64,000 nucleotides of DNA from Gnetum montanum (GCA_015680685.1 MNCI01009412.1:716588-780587); one strand, 5' to 3'; numbered from the stretch's first letter, positions 1 to 12,360 are shown. Numbers and translations are program-made. The notes: generated by a model from the sequence alone, not told the origin.

Positions 1-76
1 TATCTTCTAGCTCATGATGATGATATCTAAAAGCAAGTTAGTAGAGGAATTAACAATTCAATGCATGATGCTTAAA
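1..76 (+). pseudogene. Ty1/copia gag, upstream fragment split by Ath-1
   Basis: This short piece is the left flank of the minus-strand Ath-1 insertion. If Ath-1 is removed, its last codons run in the same frame into the copia gag that resumes at 7,085 (QTMNALVYNLD). The flanking pentamers are TTAAA (72-76) and CCAAA (7,085-7,089), which differ by two C-to-T changes and fit a decayed target duplication. An in-frame stop is present near 33-38. The start of the element lies outside the window. The assignment rests mainly on continuity with the next segment. Confidence 0.5.
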
Positions 77-887
77 TGATGAGTGGAGAGGTATCCCAAC
101 ACTCAACCATACGAATATGAGTGTTACATGCGCGATCCGGTCAAATTTCGTAGACTCAGTGCCTACACACCTCATGGAACACTTAAGGTTAATCATTCGT
201 TGTCTTCCTAGACTTACTTGTAGTTGTCATGGTGTATGGTTAAGTAAGTTCAAGGTATATAATTTTTTATGTCTTTTTATGTTTTATCTCCTATGCTAAC
301 AAGGTGAAGGGTGAAGAGACTAATTGACTAACTTTAACTAACTAAGTCTTAATTAACCTAGCATCAGCATCCGTTCCTACTTACCGTTCACACCCTGAAC
401 CAATGCAACATTGGCTACCAAATGCTAATCGTTGCTGGGACCACCAAGCATAATGCACATGCTCGAAGCGATCGTACTAAGGCACTTAACTAGGAGAGAA
501 GGGTTGAGAGAGAATTAAATAACTAATAAAGCATATAAATGAAAAATAATAAATAATTGTAAATAAAATCCTAATTAGCATATTCCATGCACTGCAAGGT
601 TTATCCAAGAAGCTTATCTTTATTGCCGTATACAAACATGTGTTCAGGTACAATATTTTCTCGAATAAAGATCCGTTCACTTTGGAGTTCCTACTGTGGG
701 CACATGGAAAATATTCTATCTCTAGAGAGGAAAAACTACCAGAGTTTCACTACGGTCTAAGCCTAGGATGAGAAACAAGGGAAAGTCGCCTCTTATTTAT
801 AGACTTTATGGCATACAACGATATCGTGGGGGACGACACGATATCACGTACGCAAGATTGCGGCCCATGAAATATTGCATCCCATCA
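77..887 (-). repeat. Ath-1 3' LTR
   Basis: This 811-bp copy matches 6,253-7,084 along its whole length. On the + strand it begins TGATGAGTGG and ends CCCATCA. The minus-strand TATA box (TATAAATAAG) is at 792-801, and remnants of GATATC units lie at 820-875 in U3. The adjoining polypurine tract at 888-897 marks it as the 3' LTR. Confidence 0.88.
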
Positions 888-897
888 TACCCCCATG
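888..897 (-). other. Polypurine tract of Ath-1
   Basis: Read on the minus strand this is CATGGGGGTA, directly before the LTR start. Ath-3 has TGTGGGGGTA and Ath-2 has ATGGGGTTA at the same place, so this is the plus-strand primer of the family. Confidence 0.7.
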
Positions 898-2763
898 ACT
901 AAATGAAAACTCATCCTTGAGTTCCTTACAAAATATTGGGAAGGTATGGGATTATTGACTAAATGGAACTAATGGGATGACATGTGAACAGATCATCATT
1001 ACAAGACAAGATAAAATTGGTGTTCATGACAACAAGAGTGAACACCTTATTACATTGACATCAGGCCTCATTTGCTAGTTGAGAAAGAGAAGAGAGAGAA
1101 AGAAGAAGTTTGCTACCAACGCCAAGATTACGTCTTTCGTTGTCCATCTGTAAGCGCACCATCAATCTTGCTCCTTGCATAGCTACTTCAGCATTGATCC
1201 ATTCCAAGTGTTCCCTCCAGATGCAATCCATTGTGTTAGGATTGCCATATGCACACACAACACAGTCTTATATTAGGAAGGGTAAATGAATCATAATGTA
1301 ATTGTTACCTTGCTTTGGTGTAAGTCCATTGGCTGAGTTGTGGTATGGCTGATTGTGGATCTAGAGATATATTAATGATGACTACTGAAGGTGTAGGGGT
1401 TAGGAGAAAATCAAAAAAATTGAGCCCTGTACCCCCATGACTAATCGTGAACCTTTGGTAGCGAGAGAATGGAAAAAGAGAAGAAATAAGAAAGTTGGAT
1501 AAAAAGAGACAACGGTAACATCAATAAAGTGGATGTTAAGATGAAAATGAACAAAATAAAATCGATTGCAAAAGTGTTAGGAGAGAAAAGTTAACTAGTG
1601 CACCAAATAGGAATGTCAGTGGGTCCTCCCCAAAGTAGGCTCATGCCCTTAATGCCCTGACAAACCCACATTCAAAGACTCTGTAGGCTCTAGGAATGTC
1701 ATTTGGAACAAGAGTTAAAGTCTTAACCATAAGAATTTACCAAAAAGAAAACAATGTATCTACCAAGATATACACTAATGATACAACCGACAATGAGGTG
1801 AACAATGGAGAGAAGGATGGAATGGAATCTCAAGAACAAGGTGGTGTACAACCCCTTGTGTGTTTTATGATTAATGTGACTTGGTAAATCTCATTCCAAC
1901 TCCATCCTCAAACCAACCACATCTAGTGACTTTGCATCAATGCATTCAGCCAATCCATCCCCATGAATAACAAGAATGCCTTCTCCAAAGAGCCACTACC
2001 ATTTCGACGAAACAAGGGAGAAGAGAATGGGAAGCGAGAAGGGCCTTAGTTAGAGGGAACATTTTTATTTGAGTTCCATAACCAGTGCTTATAGCCCAAA
2101 GGATTATTTTTTTTAAGCAGTGTGCTTTGAATTCTCACTATTTTTTTTCTTTATTTTTTTTATTTTATATGTTTATGCGTAAGAACCACACCATGCAAAG
2201 ACTTTGTTATTTTTATTGGCTTAGCTTCCCGATAATTGGGTAATGTCGAAACAGTAAGAAAACTCAAAGAAGAAAACACCCAAGCACCCAAGAGAATGGC
2301 CAACACAAATGCATCAAGTTCCCTTGAAGTCACACCCTTTTCAATCCTTGAGTCCTTAGTTTGAGAAATGCTGAGTCACTGATTCGTTAGAGTTCTTATT
2401 TAAAAGGGACTGTACATTTCCAAGCCAAGAGAGACCATAGAATTTTGTGGATGAATGAATGAAGTGAACTCATTTCCTATCATATTAAAAGAAACATACC
2501 TTAGTATCAACATCATAACTTAGAGGTAAAAACCAAACATTAGCAATCAATAGGAAAACAATTCATACCATCATGAAGAACACTTATTGGGTGACAAACT
2601 TACAAGATGGATAACACACACACACACACTCATACAAATAAATGAAAAAATGTAACGATGGTGTAAAAAAAAATAGTAAAAGTTAAAGAAATTTGTAAAA
2701 CAAAAATGTGTAGAACAAAAATGTGTTAAACAAAAACTAAAAAGAACTTAGGGCCTCCAATGA
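898..2763 (-). other. Ath-1 non-coding 3' region
   Basis: No credible gene is seen. The stretch corresponds to the long non-coding region between integrase and 3' LTR of Ath-2 (16,291-18,162) and Ath-3 (21,099-23,020). For example, GGGTCCTCCCCAAAGTAGGC occurs here at about 1,620 and again at about 21,800. A CA microsatellite lies at about 2,613-2,628. Short open frames here (1,061-1,258 and 1,696-1,887) are not conserved. Confidence 0.7.
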
Positions 2764-3999
2764 TCAGCATAGGTGGCCATCTCTCCCATGACAGGATGGA
2801 GATGGAGAGATCTGAAATAAAGAACTTCTATTTGAATTTCTTAGAAGTGTCCAACTTCTCCTGATTGATTTTTTCAAGTTAAGGGATGGAAGTTGGCGAT
2901 GCTCATATTCTAATGTGTCTATGCCTTCATTGTTAGCATGAGTTGTGCCCCCAGTTTGTTCCATGCATATTGAGTTGCTCTTTCGACTAGCTATCAACCA
3001 CGGGGTGTCTACTACTTGTGTGGTTGCTACATACAGGCACTTTTGTATTTGTGTTTCTTGGGCACACTGGTTACGTGGAAGAGATGCTAAGCATTCCTCC
3101 ATGTCATCAACCTCTCAGTCATTATATGTGATGCACAAAACTTTCTTCCTCTCGATATTTCCATAATTGTTTGCCTTAGATATCTCCAAGAAAAGATCAC
3201 AGATCCCTAGGTATGCATCTATTGTACTTAGCCATGGCCTTCCCATTATAATTGGAAAGCCCCCATTGTTACTATTGACTTCTATCACTAGGAAGTCGAC
3301 TGGGTATGACCAACCACACACAGTGGTAACTATGTCCTCCACCAATCCCAAGGGAATGGTGATGGACTGGTCAACCAACTCCAGTTGAATATTTCTCTTC
3401 TTAAGTTGGGGTAGGTTCTAGGCTTGATACATTTCTCGTGATATTAAGTTGACTCCGGAACCTGAGTCAAGAAGAGCCTTATGTGGTTTGTTCCCAGAGA
3501 CTTGTAGATAGATTAAGGAGCTTCTAGAATCAGAGAGTTTCCTAGGAAGATGGCCTACCTTGATCCAATCGGTAACAGTATGCGTTAACATAACCATATG
3601 TGTTAAGCTCTGTTGTTGGACTAAAGGGAGCCTCGAAGTTTTGTATGTTTGAGGAGTGTGCACAGACTCAACCGCTTGTTGTTGTGAGAGCTTGTTTGGG
3701 CTTTTGGTTCTGAAGAAAGGTCTTCTCTTCTTGCAGTTGTCAGAACTAGTAGTGGGTTGAATGTTTATGGCTCTCATAGCATTTTTTTGCTGTAGTTGAG
3801 TAGGGAGTTCCCCTTGCATTGTTGGAGCAAGTGGTATGGGAACTACTAGCGGAAGAGAGGTGGATGGATTTGGAGGATGGTACATGTGTGGGGTGTCTCT
3901 CATAGGAGAAGGAGTCCTTCTAAAATACTCCCAAACTTGGTAGTGACATTGGGGAGTTGTGTGACCCATGGAGTCACTTAGAGAGATCAATTGCTGCAT
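2764..3999 (-). pseudogene. Ath-1 aspartic protease joined to integrase tail
   Basis: The minus-strand frame contains the retropepsin active-site motif LLDSGSGVNLIS (near 3,440-3,475) and the distal protease motif PIIMGRPWLSTI (about 3,220-3,255). After the protease it keeps the linker seen in Ath-2, then switches near 2,830-2,870 to a segment equivalent to the last residues of the Ath-2 integrase frame (SLFQISPSPSCHGRDGH here, SLFWISSFQLNHGGDGH in Ath-2). All pol domains between are deleted. Stops break the frame at 3,418-3,420 and 3,115-3,117. Confidence 0.8.
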
Positions 4000-6108
4000 G
4001 TAGTATCCATATGGATTTGGCTGCTAGTAAGGGTATTGTTGTCTAGGCGATGGCATCCCCCATGACTGTGGATGTTGCCACTGCTAATGTTGTCCGATGG
4101 GTTGTGGTGGAGTTCCACTTGGATAGTATGTTAACAGTTGGTGGAACTATCTTGGGTTACCTTGGGGATAAGGTAACCTTCAGGGTGTCTATTGTCTATT
4201 AAGTCTTGGGTTAAGTGCATACACCCTAGACTCTTGCAGATGTGAGATGATTGGACAACATCCCTTAGGATGGTCATATTGATAGATCTCACACCCACCG
4301 TCATCATCTATGTCTGAGTCCACAACCTCATTGGAGATAGTAATTTTCCCTTTACCCTTGTCACGTGCAAGGCCTGAATCTCTACATTTTTTCTTATCAG
4401 AGTCACTACCTCATTCCTCCTTAGACTCTTTTACGATTTTCAGGAAAGTTTCAAGACTAGAGTCTAAAGAATCGCACAATTGATCCATCTCAGTCGATAC
4501 TTCTATTGTTAGCTTTTGAATTGGCAAGGTTTTTCTGTTCACCAACTCTTCGAGTGGTGACTCATCCTCTTCATTGTAAAATCTCACTCCCTTCTTTCGA
4601 AGGGAAAGATCATAGTTGTATTCTTCCATACTCTCTCTTTTTCATAGCTCACCTTCTTCTTTGGCTACTTTCTCCAACAAGTGATGAATTTCATGAGATC
4701 TAAGTTCTGATAGTCTCCCTTGGGCATAAGTCCCAAGGGTTCTCCTAGTTTCATACCTTAGCCCATCTACGAGATGGCGAAGTTGATCCCACTCTGCATA
4801 ACCATGGCCCGGGCAATGATGTGACAATGCATAGTAGTAGCCCATGGTAGCATCCAAGGGTTCATGATGATATTGCTTCCATCCTTAGATCTAATTACAT
4901 AAATTCGACACTCTAGAGTACGTTTGGTATTTATCATTGAAGAGTTCTAACATCGTACTCCACCTCCTAATGGTTTTCGGCTCTAAGGACCGGTACCAAC
5001 TCTCTACTTCCTTGATGAGTGTCCTAGGGAATAACTTTAGTTTCTGTCAGTCATTTTCTATGTTCTGCAAGGCATAGGCATCATGGAATGCCTATAAATG
5101 ATTTTGCAGATCAGCATTATATCCCCCCTCAAAGCATGGGATGTTATTCATGTCTAAGTGCTTGATCCGACTATCCTTTTGATGCCTTGTGGGTATCCTA
5201 ACTACCTCTGTTATATCGAGCATACTCCAGGTTGCACGTAGAGGCTCATCATGATGTCTATGATGTCTATGTTGTTCCCTACTTTCCCTTCATTCATGCC
5301 TTGATTCTTGTGAGTGCCCTTGTCCTCTCTCTCGACTTTCTCGTTGAGGACTCTCATTTTTCCTACCCTTATCCTCACCGTTATGCTCTTTGTGGCTATG
5401 CCCAGATGTGGAAGGAGAGGGTGAATGATGTGATGAAGGGGAAAAATAAATAGAACCATTGCCATGACAATGTTTCTTACCTTCTCTTCGGCTACTACGT
5501 CCTCGATCGTGATGATGATCTAAGTGTCTATCCTTGTCATGTGTTGTTGTTCCCTTAGTGAATACTTGGCCTTCATAGGGATTAGAACCAATGTTATGTA
5601 TTGTGGAGTGTAGGTTTTGATACCCCACCTTCTCACCATCGTTATGAGGGGGAACATATTTTGATAGAGAACCTATTATAATGGGTTCACCATCTCCGAT
5701 TTCACTTAAGACATGCAGGACCCCTTTGCCCTTCAACAGTGTGTGGTGGCTCTCCTGCCGCAAATCCCTTAAACGTTGTGCTTTTGTGGGATGATAATCC
5801 CTTGTGTCAAAATCTCCTACAACGTATTTAGCATATAGCTGTGTCATGCTGATCTATGCCAAAGCACAGAAGAGCATGTTAGGGACTGCCCGATCTGGAG
5901 GTAACACTATGCTACCTTGCAATTCTCTCCATCGCAGCTGTTCATCCTAATGGAGGATAAAGGTAAAATCTGGTATGTACTCATCGGGATGAGTATATAC
6001 CACTCGGTGCTATTGAGGAACTGGAAGATTTTGGTTATGTGTTTTAGACTGCCGACTGTTTTTAGTATAATCCCTAGGTGGTGAATTGCTCATATGAGAA
6101 GAAGACAT
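4000..6108 (-). pseudogene. Ath-1 gag
   Basis: Start chosen at the minus-strand ATG at 6,108, equivalent to the gag start of Ath-4 (MSSSH here, MASSH there). It would encode the capsid/nucleocapsid polyprotein that packages element RNA. An N-terminal head (YTHPDEYIPDFTFI) and an Arg/His/Ser-rich low-complexity stretch (about 5,290-5,560) come first. The retrotransposon gag domain lies at about 4,870-5,230 (LKLFPRTLIKEVESWYRSL). A degenerate zinc knuckle CEIYQYDHPKGC lies at about 4,250-4,300, where the second Cys has become Tyr. Several in-frame stops and frame changes make it a pseudogene. Confidence 0.82.
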
Positions 6109-6233
6109 TTTAATTTATCTCGGTGTGCTAATTAACCATTATATAATTTTTTGTTTAATTAACCCTAAGGTTTTTTTAAGCTCCCAACGATGTGGATAAT
6201 CTCCTATGTCCTACTTATTGCACAAACACTTAG

Positions 6234-6251
6234 TCCCCGGCAACGGCACCT
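6234..6251 (-). other. Primer binding site of Ath-1 (tRNA-Asp type)
   Basis: On the minus strand the sequence next to the LTR is TAGGTGCCGTTGCCGGGGA. It differs from the perfect Ath-4 site TGGCGCCGTTGCCGGGGA by transitions only. Its complement is the 3' end of plant tRNA-Asp including CCA. It marks 6,253-7,084 as the 5' LTR. Confidence 0.85.
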
Positions 6252-6252
6252 A

Positions 6253-7084
6253 TGATGAGTGGTGAGGTATCCCAACACTCAACCATACAAATACAAGCAT
6301 TACACATGTGATCCGATTGAATTCCATAGACTAAGTACCTACACGCCTCATGGAACACTTAAGGTTAATCATTCGTTGTCTTCCCAAACTTACTTGTAGT
6401 TGTCACGGTGTATGGTTAAGTAAGTCCGAGATATATGATTTTTTATGTCTTTTTATGTTTTATCTCCTATGCTAACAATGTGAAGGGTGAAGAGACTAAT
6501 TGACTAACTTTAACTAACTAACTAAGTCTTAATTAACCTAGCGTCAGCATTCATTCCCACTTACCGTTTACACCCTAAACCAATGCAACCTTGGCTACCA
6601 AATGCTAATCATTGTTAGGATCACCAAGCGTAAAGCATGTGCTCGAAGCGGTCGTATTGAGGCACTTAACTAGGAGAGAAAGGTTGAGAGAGAATTAAAT
6701 AACTAATAAAGCATGTAAATGAAAAATAATAAATAACTGTAAATAAAATCCTAATTAGCCTATTCCATGCACTGCAAGGTTTATCCAAGAAGCTCATCTT
6801 TATTGCCATACACAAACATGTGTTCAGGTACAATATTTGCTCGAATAAAGATCTGTTTACTTTGGAGTTCCTACTGTGGGCACATGGAAAGTATTCTATC
6901 TTTGGAGAGGAAAAACTGCTAGAGTTTCACTACGGTCTAAGTCTAGGATGAGAAACAAGGGAAAGCCACCTCTTATTTATAGACTTTGCAGTGCACAACG
7001 ATATCACGTACATGATATCACGGGGGATGACGCGATATCGCATGGGATGCGATATCGCGGTGGCCGCGATATCACGTCCCATCA
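6253..7084 (-). repeat. Ath-1 5' LTR
   Basis: An 832-bp copy of the LTR at 77-887. On the + strand it begins TGATGAGTGGTGAGG and ends CGTCCCATCA. The minus-strand TATA box is at 6,972-6,981. U3 (about 7,000-7,075) holds five GATATC palindromes in CG-rich context, better preserved than in the partner LTR. Confidence 0.9.
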
Positions 7085-8780
7085 CCAAACTATGAATGCA
7101 TTGGTCTATAACTTAGATAGGGCAATATGTATGAATAGTATGCATCTTCAATTAGCCAAAGAAATATGGAAGCATCTTTAAGCTATTTATAAATGAGATG
7201 ATAAAGTAAAGAGCTATAAGATGATGAATTTAAGCACTTAATTTAATGCTCTAAAAATGAAAGAAAATAATAAAATTAGTTGATTCTTTAGTAGACATGA
7301 TGAAGTTGTTAGTAAAATGACCATCTTGAGGGAAACTTAATAATAGGACATCATTTGTCAGATTATCCTATTTGTATTGCCCAATAGATTTGAAGTAAGT
7401 GTATCATTCATAGAAGTAGCAAAAGATCATTCTAGATTAAAAATAGATGAGCTCTACAATATTATTTTAGCCTTTGATATTAAGAAAGGTGGATCAAGTA
7501 CATTTGGCAACAAAGAAAGGATTACCTTCAAAGTTAAAGCTATAATAAATGACAATAAAAAGGAATCATCAACAGTAGATTTTGATTTTCATAAGGAGAT
7601 TTCTAATCTTGCGAGGATGCTCAAGAGGTTGAAAAAGATGAAGGGTGGTAAGAAGACAAAAAAATAATTTTCTTGTTATTATTGTGGTGAAACCTATCAT
7701 ATAATTACACACTATCCATATAAAAAGAAAGATGAGAAGAATAAAAAAAATCAAATGGTAATGTTTAAGCCAAAAAGCACTCAACATAGGTTTGAAAATT
7801 TAAAAGCTTAATTAGCTAAGATACAAAGCCAATTAGAGTGTTGAAAAAATAGTGTAGAAATTGATCATTTTAAAGGAAACTATTTTGCTCATTTTACTTA
7901 TGCTAAAGTAAAAATTGATGATTCTAATGTTGTTACAAAAGACTTACTTTCATTTTCAACTATTCTTGAAGATTATAAATAATATGATGATTTTCTAGGC
8001 TTTATGGATACTAACTTATGTGAACAAGAAAATATTAGATCATCTTAAACTATAGTTTCATGTAAATATGAAGGTGGATTGAGCTCATTAGATACAATTA
8101 AGACATAGCATGAAGAAGTTGATGCTGTTGACATGAAAGGGATAATGAAATAATTAGAAATGGTAATTAAGATCAATGAGAAACTAAACAAACTACTTAA
8201 AGGGGAAAAAGATTTCAAGAGCTACAAGATGAAGCTTGAATCATCTGAATAAGAAAATTTAAAGATAAAAGAGGAAGTTTGGCTACTAAAGAAGAATATA
8301 ATAGGTAAGACTAGTCAAGCTGTGTTTGATCTATTTAATAAGTTTACATGTAGCTTAGAATAGCTCAAGGATATAATTAATACTGGATGATCAAGAAATG
8401 ATAAGAGGGGTCTTGGCTACAAGTCTAGTTCCTTAATAAAGCCATATTCATCAAAAGCATCAACTTAGAAGATAAAAGCCAAACATAGCCTCCACAATCA
8501 TGTGGACTCACAGAAAAGTAAGAAATTCTTCCTATTCCAAGAATTCTAATAATCAAGTATGGTCCAAGATCGATAGCCAATTTTTTGCAAGGATATGATT
8601 TTAATTACATAATTTTAGGTCATAAAGTAAGGAATTGTAGAACTAGTGACTTTTGTCAATATGGAAGTATGTGTTATTTCCATGCTACTATGCATTTTCC
8701 AAGAAATAAGAAAACATGGTACCAAGTTTGAAGACTAATCAATAGAAGAGCTCTTCTTATTTAGTTAGGCTTAAAGAGCT
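7085..8780 (+). pseudogene. Ty1/copia gag
   Basis: The frame opens with QTMNALVYNLDRAICMN and HLQLAKEIWKHL, typical of the plant copia gag (UBN2) region, and continues with FEVSVSFIEVAKDHSRLKIDEL at 7,390-7,465. A degenerate zinc knuckle CYYCGETYHIITHY lies at 7,674-7,715, with the last Cys replaced by Tyr. A long Lys/Glu-rich, probably coiled-coil linker follows (7,740-8,500). Numerous TAG/TAA stops interrupt it. It would form the nucleocapsid of the copia element whose protease follows. Confidence 0.8.
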
Positions 8781-8791
8781 CTTGCAACCCA

Positions 8792-9060
8792 ATGATATGG
8801 TTTATTGATAGTGGTTGTTATCAACAAATGACCAATGATAAATCAAAATTTATCATACGTAAACCCATTAATGGAGGCACGGTAAGCTTTAGTGAAAAAG
8901 GTAAGAGAGTAACAAGAGAAATTAGCTTAGTCATAATTAATAATGAGTTCCCTAAAGTTCATAATATTTATATTGTTGATGGATTAGATTACAATTTACT
9001 GAGCTTAGGATAGTTTTTAAGAGAAGGTTATAATATCCATTTCACAAATGAAATATGTAT
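8792..9060 (+). pseudogene. Ty1/copia protease
   Basis: The active-site motif MIWFIDSGCYQQMTNDKS and the downstream YIVDGLDYNLLSLG are hallmarks of the plant copia gag-pre-integrase protease, which cleaves the polyprotein. The catalytic DSG is intact. A TAG stop follows LLSLG at 9,012-9,014 and the coding continues degenerately to 9,060, where Ath-2 is inserted. The integrase resumes at 19,007 on the other side. Confidence 0.85.
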
Positions 9061-9065
9061 ATTAG
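9061..9065. other. Target-site duplication ATTAG (left copy)
   Basis: ATTAG directly precedes the TGATGAG start of the Ath-2 5' LTR. The identical pentamer ATTAG at 19,002-19,006 directly follows the 3' LTR. A 5-bp duplication is the norm for Ty3/gypsy integration, and it fixes both ends of the element to the base. Confidence 0.92.
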
Positions 9066-9926
9066 TGATGAGTCACAATATCGGATCCCCGATATTAGAT
9101 CCCTGATATTAGACCCTCGATATTGGATACGTGATATTGGAGGTGCTGAAGCAATACTAGGCATGTGATGTTAGAACCTGTCTCATTGTCTATAAATAAG
9201 AGATAGGGGGCTCTTAGTTTGACATTTAGTTTTTAGTCCCTTAGCTGAACTCTTGCAATTTTTCCTTTCTAGAGTAAGACTTATTTCTGAGTGCCCGTAG
9301 TAGGAGTCATAAAGTGAATAGATCTCTATTTGAGCATTGTGTACCTGAGCACACCTTGTGACTGGAAATAAAGACGAACTTTATGATAAACCTTGCAACA
9401 TTTAGAATACCTTAATTATTGCATTTTATGTTATTTACTATTATTTGATGCTTTCAATAGTTAATTTATGTTATTTATATTGAATTTTTAATTATCAAAA
9501 AATTAGCACACTCAGCACGACCACTTCGAGCATACATGGAACACTTGGAAACCCAGTAACGACTAGCGTTTGGTAATCCTAGAAGTGTTATGCTGGTTCA
9601 GAATGTGTCTGGAGAGTGGGAATGGATGCTAGTGTTAGGATTTGATTTATATTAAAGTTAAAAAAAATTAATTAGTTAATTAAATATTTTCATTGCAAAC
9701 ACTTAGGAGATTAAGAGAGAAAAGATAAAAAGCATAAAAATCATATACCTCAAGTTTACTTAATCATACAATTGTGTCTTACAAGTAAGCTTGGAAAGAT
9801 AATGATTGCATAACCCATCTTTATTCTATGTAAGTGCATAAGCACTTAATCCTTGGGGTTCAACTAGATCATGTGTGAATGCTCATATTCATATGGTTGG
9901 ATGTAGGGGTACCTCGCCACTCATCA
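9066..9926 (+). repeat. Ath-2 5' LTR
   Basis: 861 bp, from TGATGAGTCAC to CACTCATCA. U3 opens with a short tandem array of GATATT/GATATC units (about 9,074-9,146), longer than in the 3' LTR. TATA box TATAAATAAG is at 9,191-9,200 and a polyadenylation signal AATAAA at 9,367-9,372, so R lies between about 9,220 and 9,390. Confidence 0.93.
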
Positions 9927-9927
9927 T

Positions 9928-9945
9928 TGGCACCATTGCTGGGGA
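9928..9945 (+). other. Primer binding site of Ath-2 (tRNA-Asp type)
   Basis: TGGCACCATTGCTGGGGA differs from the perfect Ath-4 PBS at three positions, all C/G-to-T/A transitions. It starts one base after the LTR end. Confidence 0.88.
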
Positions 9946-10062
9946 TTTTGTTGTTTGTGCGCTGATTAGGACTTAGGGAATCCTTCCATCGTTGGAACGA
10001 ACCCTTAGGGTTAGTTATCCTACAATCATTGAAAAATAATATTACATAATAAATAATCAATC

Positions 10063-12360
10063 ATGTATCCTTCTTCTTATGAGAGTGCTTCATCTCCTAG
10101 GTCTGACACCATGAACAATTGGAGGTAGAGTGCACAAGATAATCCACCAGTACCCCAAAATTTTTGCTTGGTATACACTCATCCTAATAAGTATGTACTA
10201 GACATTATCTTTATCCTCCACTAGGATGAACAGTTGTGATGGTGTGATTTAGAAGGTAACATAGTGTTACCTCCCAATCGCTCAATCCCAAGCATGCTTC
10301 TTCATGCTCTCACATGAATTGGTATGCAACACTCACAAGTAGAGTACGTTGTGCATGAACATGACTTGAGAGAGTATCGACCCACAGAGACACAACATCA
10401 AAGGAACCTACAACATGAGGGACATTACAAATATCTAAAGGGAAAGTGGTCTCAAGATGTCCCATATGTCCTAAGTGAAAACGAGGGTGGTGAACCTGTC
10501 TCAGGAGGTTTTCCACAAAAAAATGTTCCTCTCATTGACTTTAGTTAAGGAGCTGTGTATCAGAATGTTCACTCAACTATTCATGACCCAGGCTCTAATA
10601 CCAATAGACACAAAGTGTACATAAAAAGAAAATGAACACATGACAATGATAGACATTTTGATCATAATCATGACCAAGACCACAACCACCAAAGAGAAGA
10701 TGATAGGCTCCTTCACAGTGTCGGTCCTCCTTCCTCTTCACCTTTATCATCTCCTTCCCCCTCTTCTTAGATATCTAAATGCAATCACAAGGGGCAAGAC
10801 CATGAGGATAATGGTAGGTGAAATAGACATCATAGCCAAAATAGTCAAGAAAGGGGATGAGGGCATTCCAGAGAGACACATCACGAAAGAAGAGAGAGTA
10901 AGGAATAACATAGGCATCATAGACATCATAGAAAGTATGATCATGATGAAACCCTACCCGCCATGTGAAGTATGTTAGATATAATAGAGGCTATTAGGAT
11001 TCCAACAAGGCACCAGAAGGACAGTAAGATCAAAAGACTAGACATAAATAACATCACATGATTTGAAGGGCGATACAATGTTGATTCAAAATTATCTACA
11101 AGCATTCCACAATGCATGTGCCTTGTAAAATATAAAAAATGAGTGGCAAAAACAAAAGTTATTTTCACAAACATTAATCAAGGAAGTAGAAAGCTGGTAC
11201 TAGTCCTTAGAACTAGAATCCATTTGTCGATGGAGTACCACGTTAGAGCTATTCAATGATAAGTATCAAATGTACTCCTAGGTGTCAAACTTACATAAGC
11301 AAATCTAAGGATGGAAACAAAGAGGACACAAACCCTTGGATGCTACTATGGGCTGATATAATACCTTATTACATCGTTGACTTGGCCATGGTTACTCACA
11401 AAAGGAACAACTATGCCATCTTGTAGATGGGCTTAGGTATGAAACACGAAGAAACCTTGGGACTTATGCCCAAGGAAGGCTATCCAAGCTCAAAGCCCAC
11501 CAAATACAAAGATTGTTGAAACAAGTTGCCAAGGAGGAAGGTAAGTTAAGGAAAAGAGAAAGTGCAAAGGAGTACAATAGAGATCCTTCCCTCCAAAAGA
11601 AGGAAATTAGATTTTGCAAAGATGAAGAAGAGTTACCACTTGAGGAGATGATGAATAAAAAGACCTTGCCCATTCAAAAATTTGCATAAAAAGTATCAAC
11701 AAAGGTAGATCAAATGTGGAACTCCCTAGAAGATAGATTTCAAACTATTCTAAAAACAGTAGAGGAGTCTAGAGAACAAAGTAGTGATTGAGAGAGAAAG
11801 AAAAAGAAAGAAGCTGGGTATGCATGTAACAAAGGTAAGGCTAAAGTTTCCATCATTGAAGAGGTTGTGGATTTGAACACAAATAATGATGGCAGATGTG
11901 AAATTTGCCAATATAACCATACTAAAGAATGTTTCCCAGTAGTGTCACATCTACAAGAGTTTGGGGTGTATGCACTAAACCCACGATTAAACAGATGACA
12001 AACACCTAGAAGGTTATCTTATCCTCAAGGTAACCCAAGGCAGTTCCACCAACCCTTGACATATTATCCGAGTGAAGCTCCACCACAACTGAATGAACAA
12101 TATCAACAGTGGAAACACCCATAATCATGGGGAATGCCACTACCACATCAACAATACCCTTACTATCAACGTGACCCATACGAGTGCTATGTTTAGCAGC
12201 CGATCTCTCCACATGACTCTACTAGTCACATTACTCCTTAGCCTTACTACCAGACCCATGAGTACTATAGAACTCCTTCTCCTAGAAGTGATGTTTCACA
12301 TACGTACTATCCTTCTCATCCAACTGCACCTCTTCCACCCTTAGCTCTATTACCACCTGC
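10063..12360 (+). pseudogene. Ath-2 gag
   Basis: Start chosen at ATG 10,063 (MYPSSYESASSP), at the place of the Ath-4 gag start. The order matches Ath-4: head domain (about 10,160-10,450), His/Asp/Arg-rich low-complexity stretch (10,600-10,960), then the retrotransposon gag domain (about 10,970-11,300). An acidic/Lys segment (11,500-11,800) is followed by a zinc knuckle CEICQYNHTKEC (11,897-11,932). The knuckle spacing is C-x2-C-x3-H-x3-C, shorter than the canonical C-x2-C-x4-H-x4-C. A Gln/Pro/Tyr-rich stretch leads to protease. The frame is broken by many stops and shifts. Confidence 0.82.

Larger units (their letters stand above)
77..7084 (-). mobile_element. Ath-1: Athila-like Ty3/gypsy element, internal pol deletion
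   Basis: Two LTRs (77-887 and 6,253-7,084) in minus orientation enclose a tRNA-Asp-type PBS next to the right-hand LTR, gag, protease and a polypurine tract next to the left-hand LTR. RT, RNase H and integrase are missing: the reading frame passes from just after the protease directly to the C-terminal tail of integrase near 2,830-2,870. The element is therefore a deletion derivative that could move only with help. It sits inside a copia gag. Many in-frame stops show that it is old. Confidence 0.88.
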
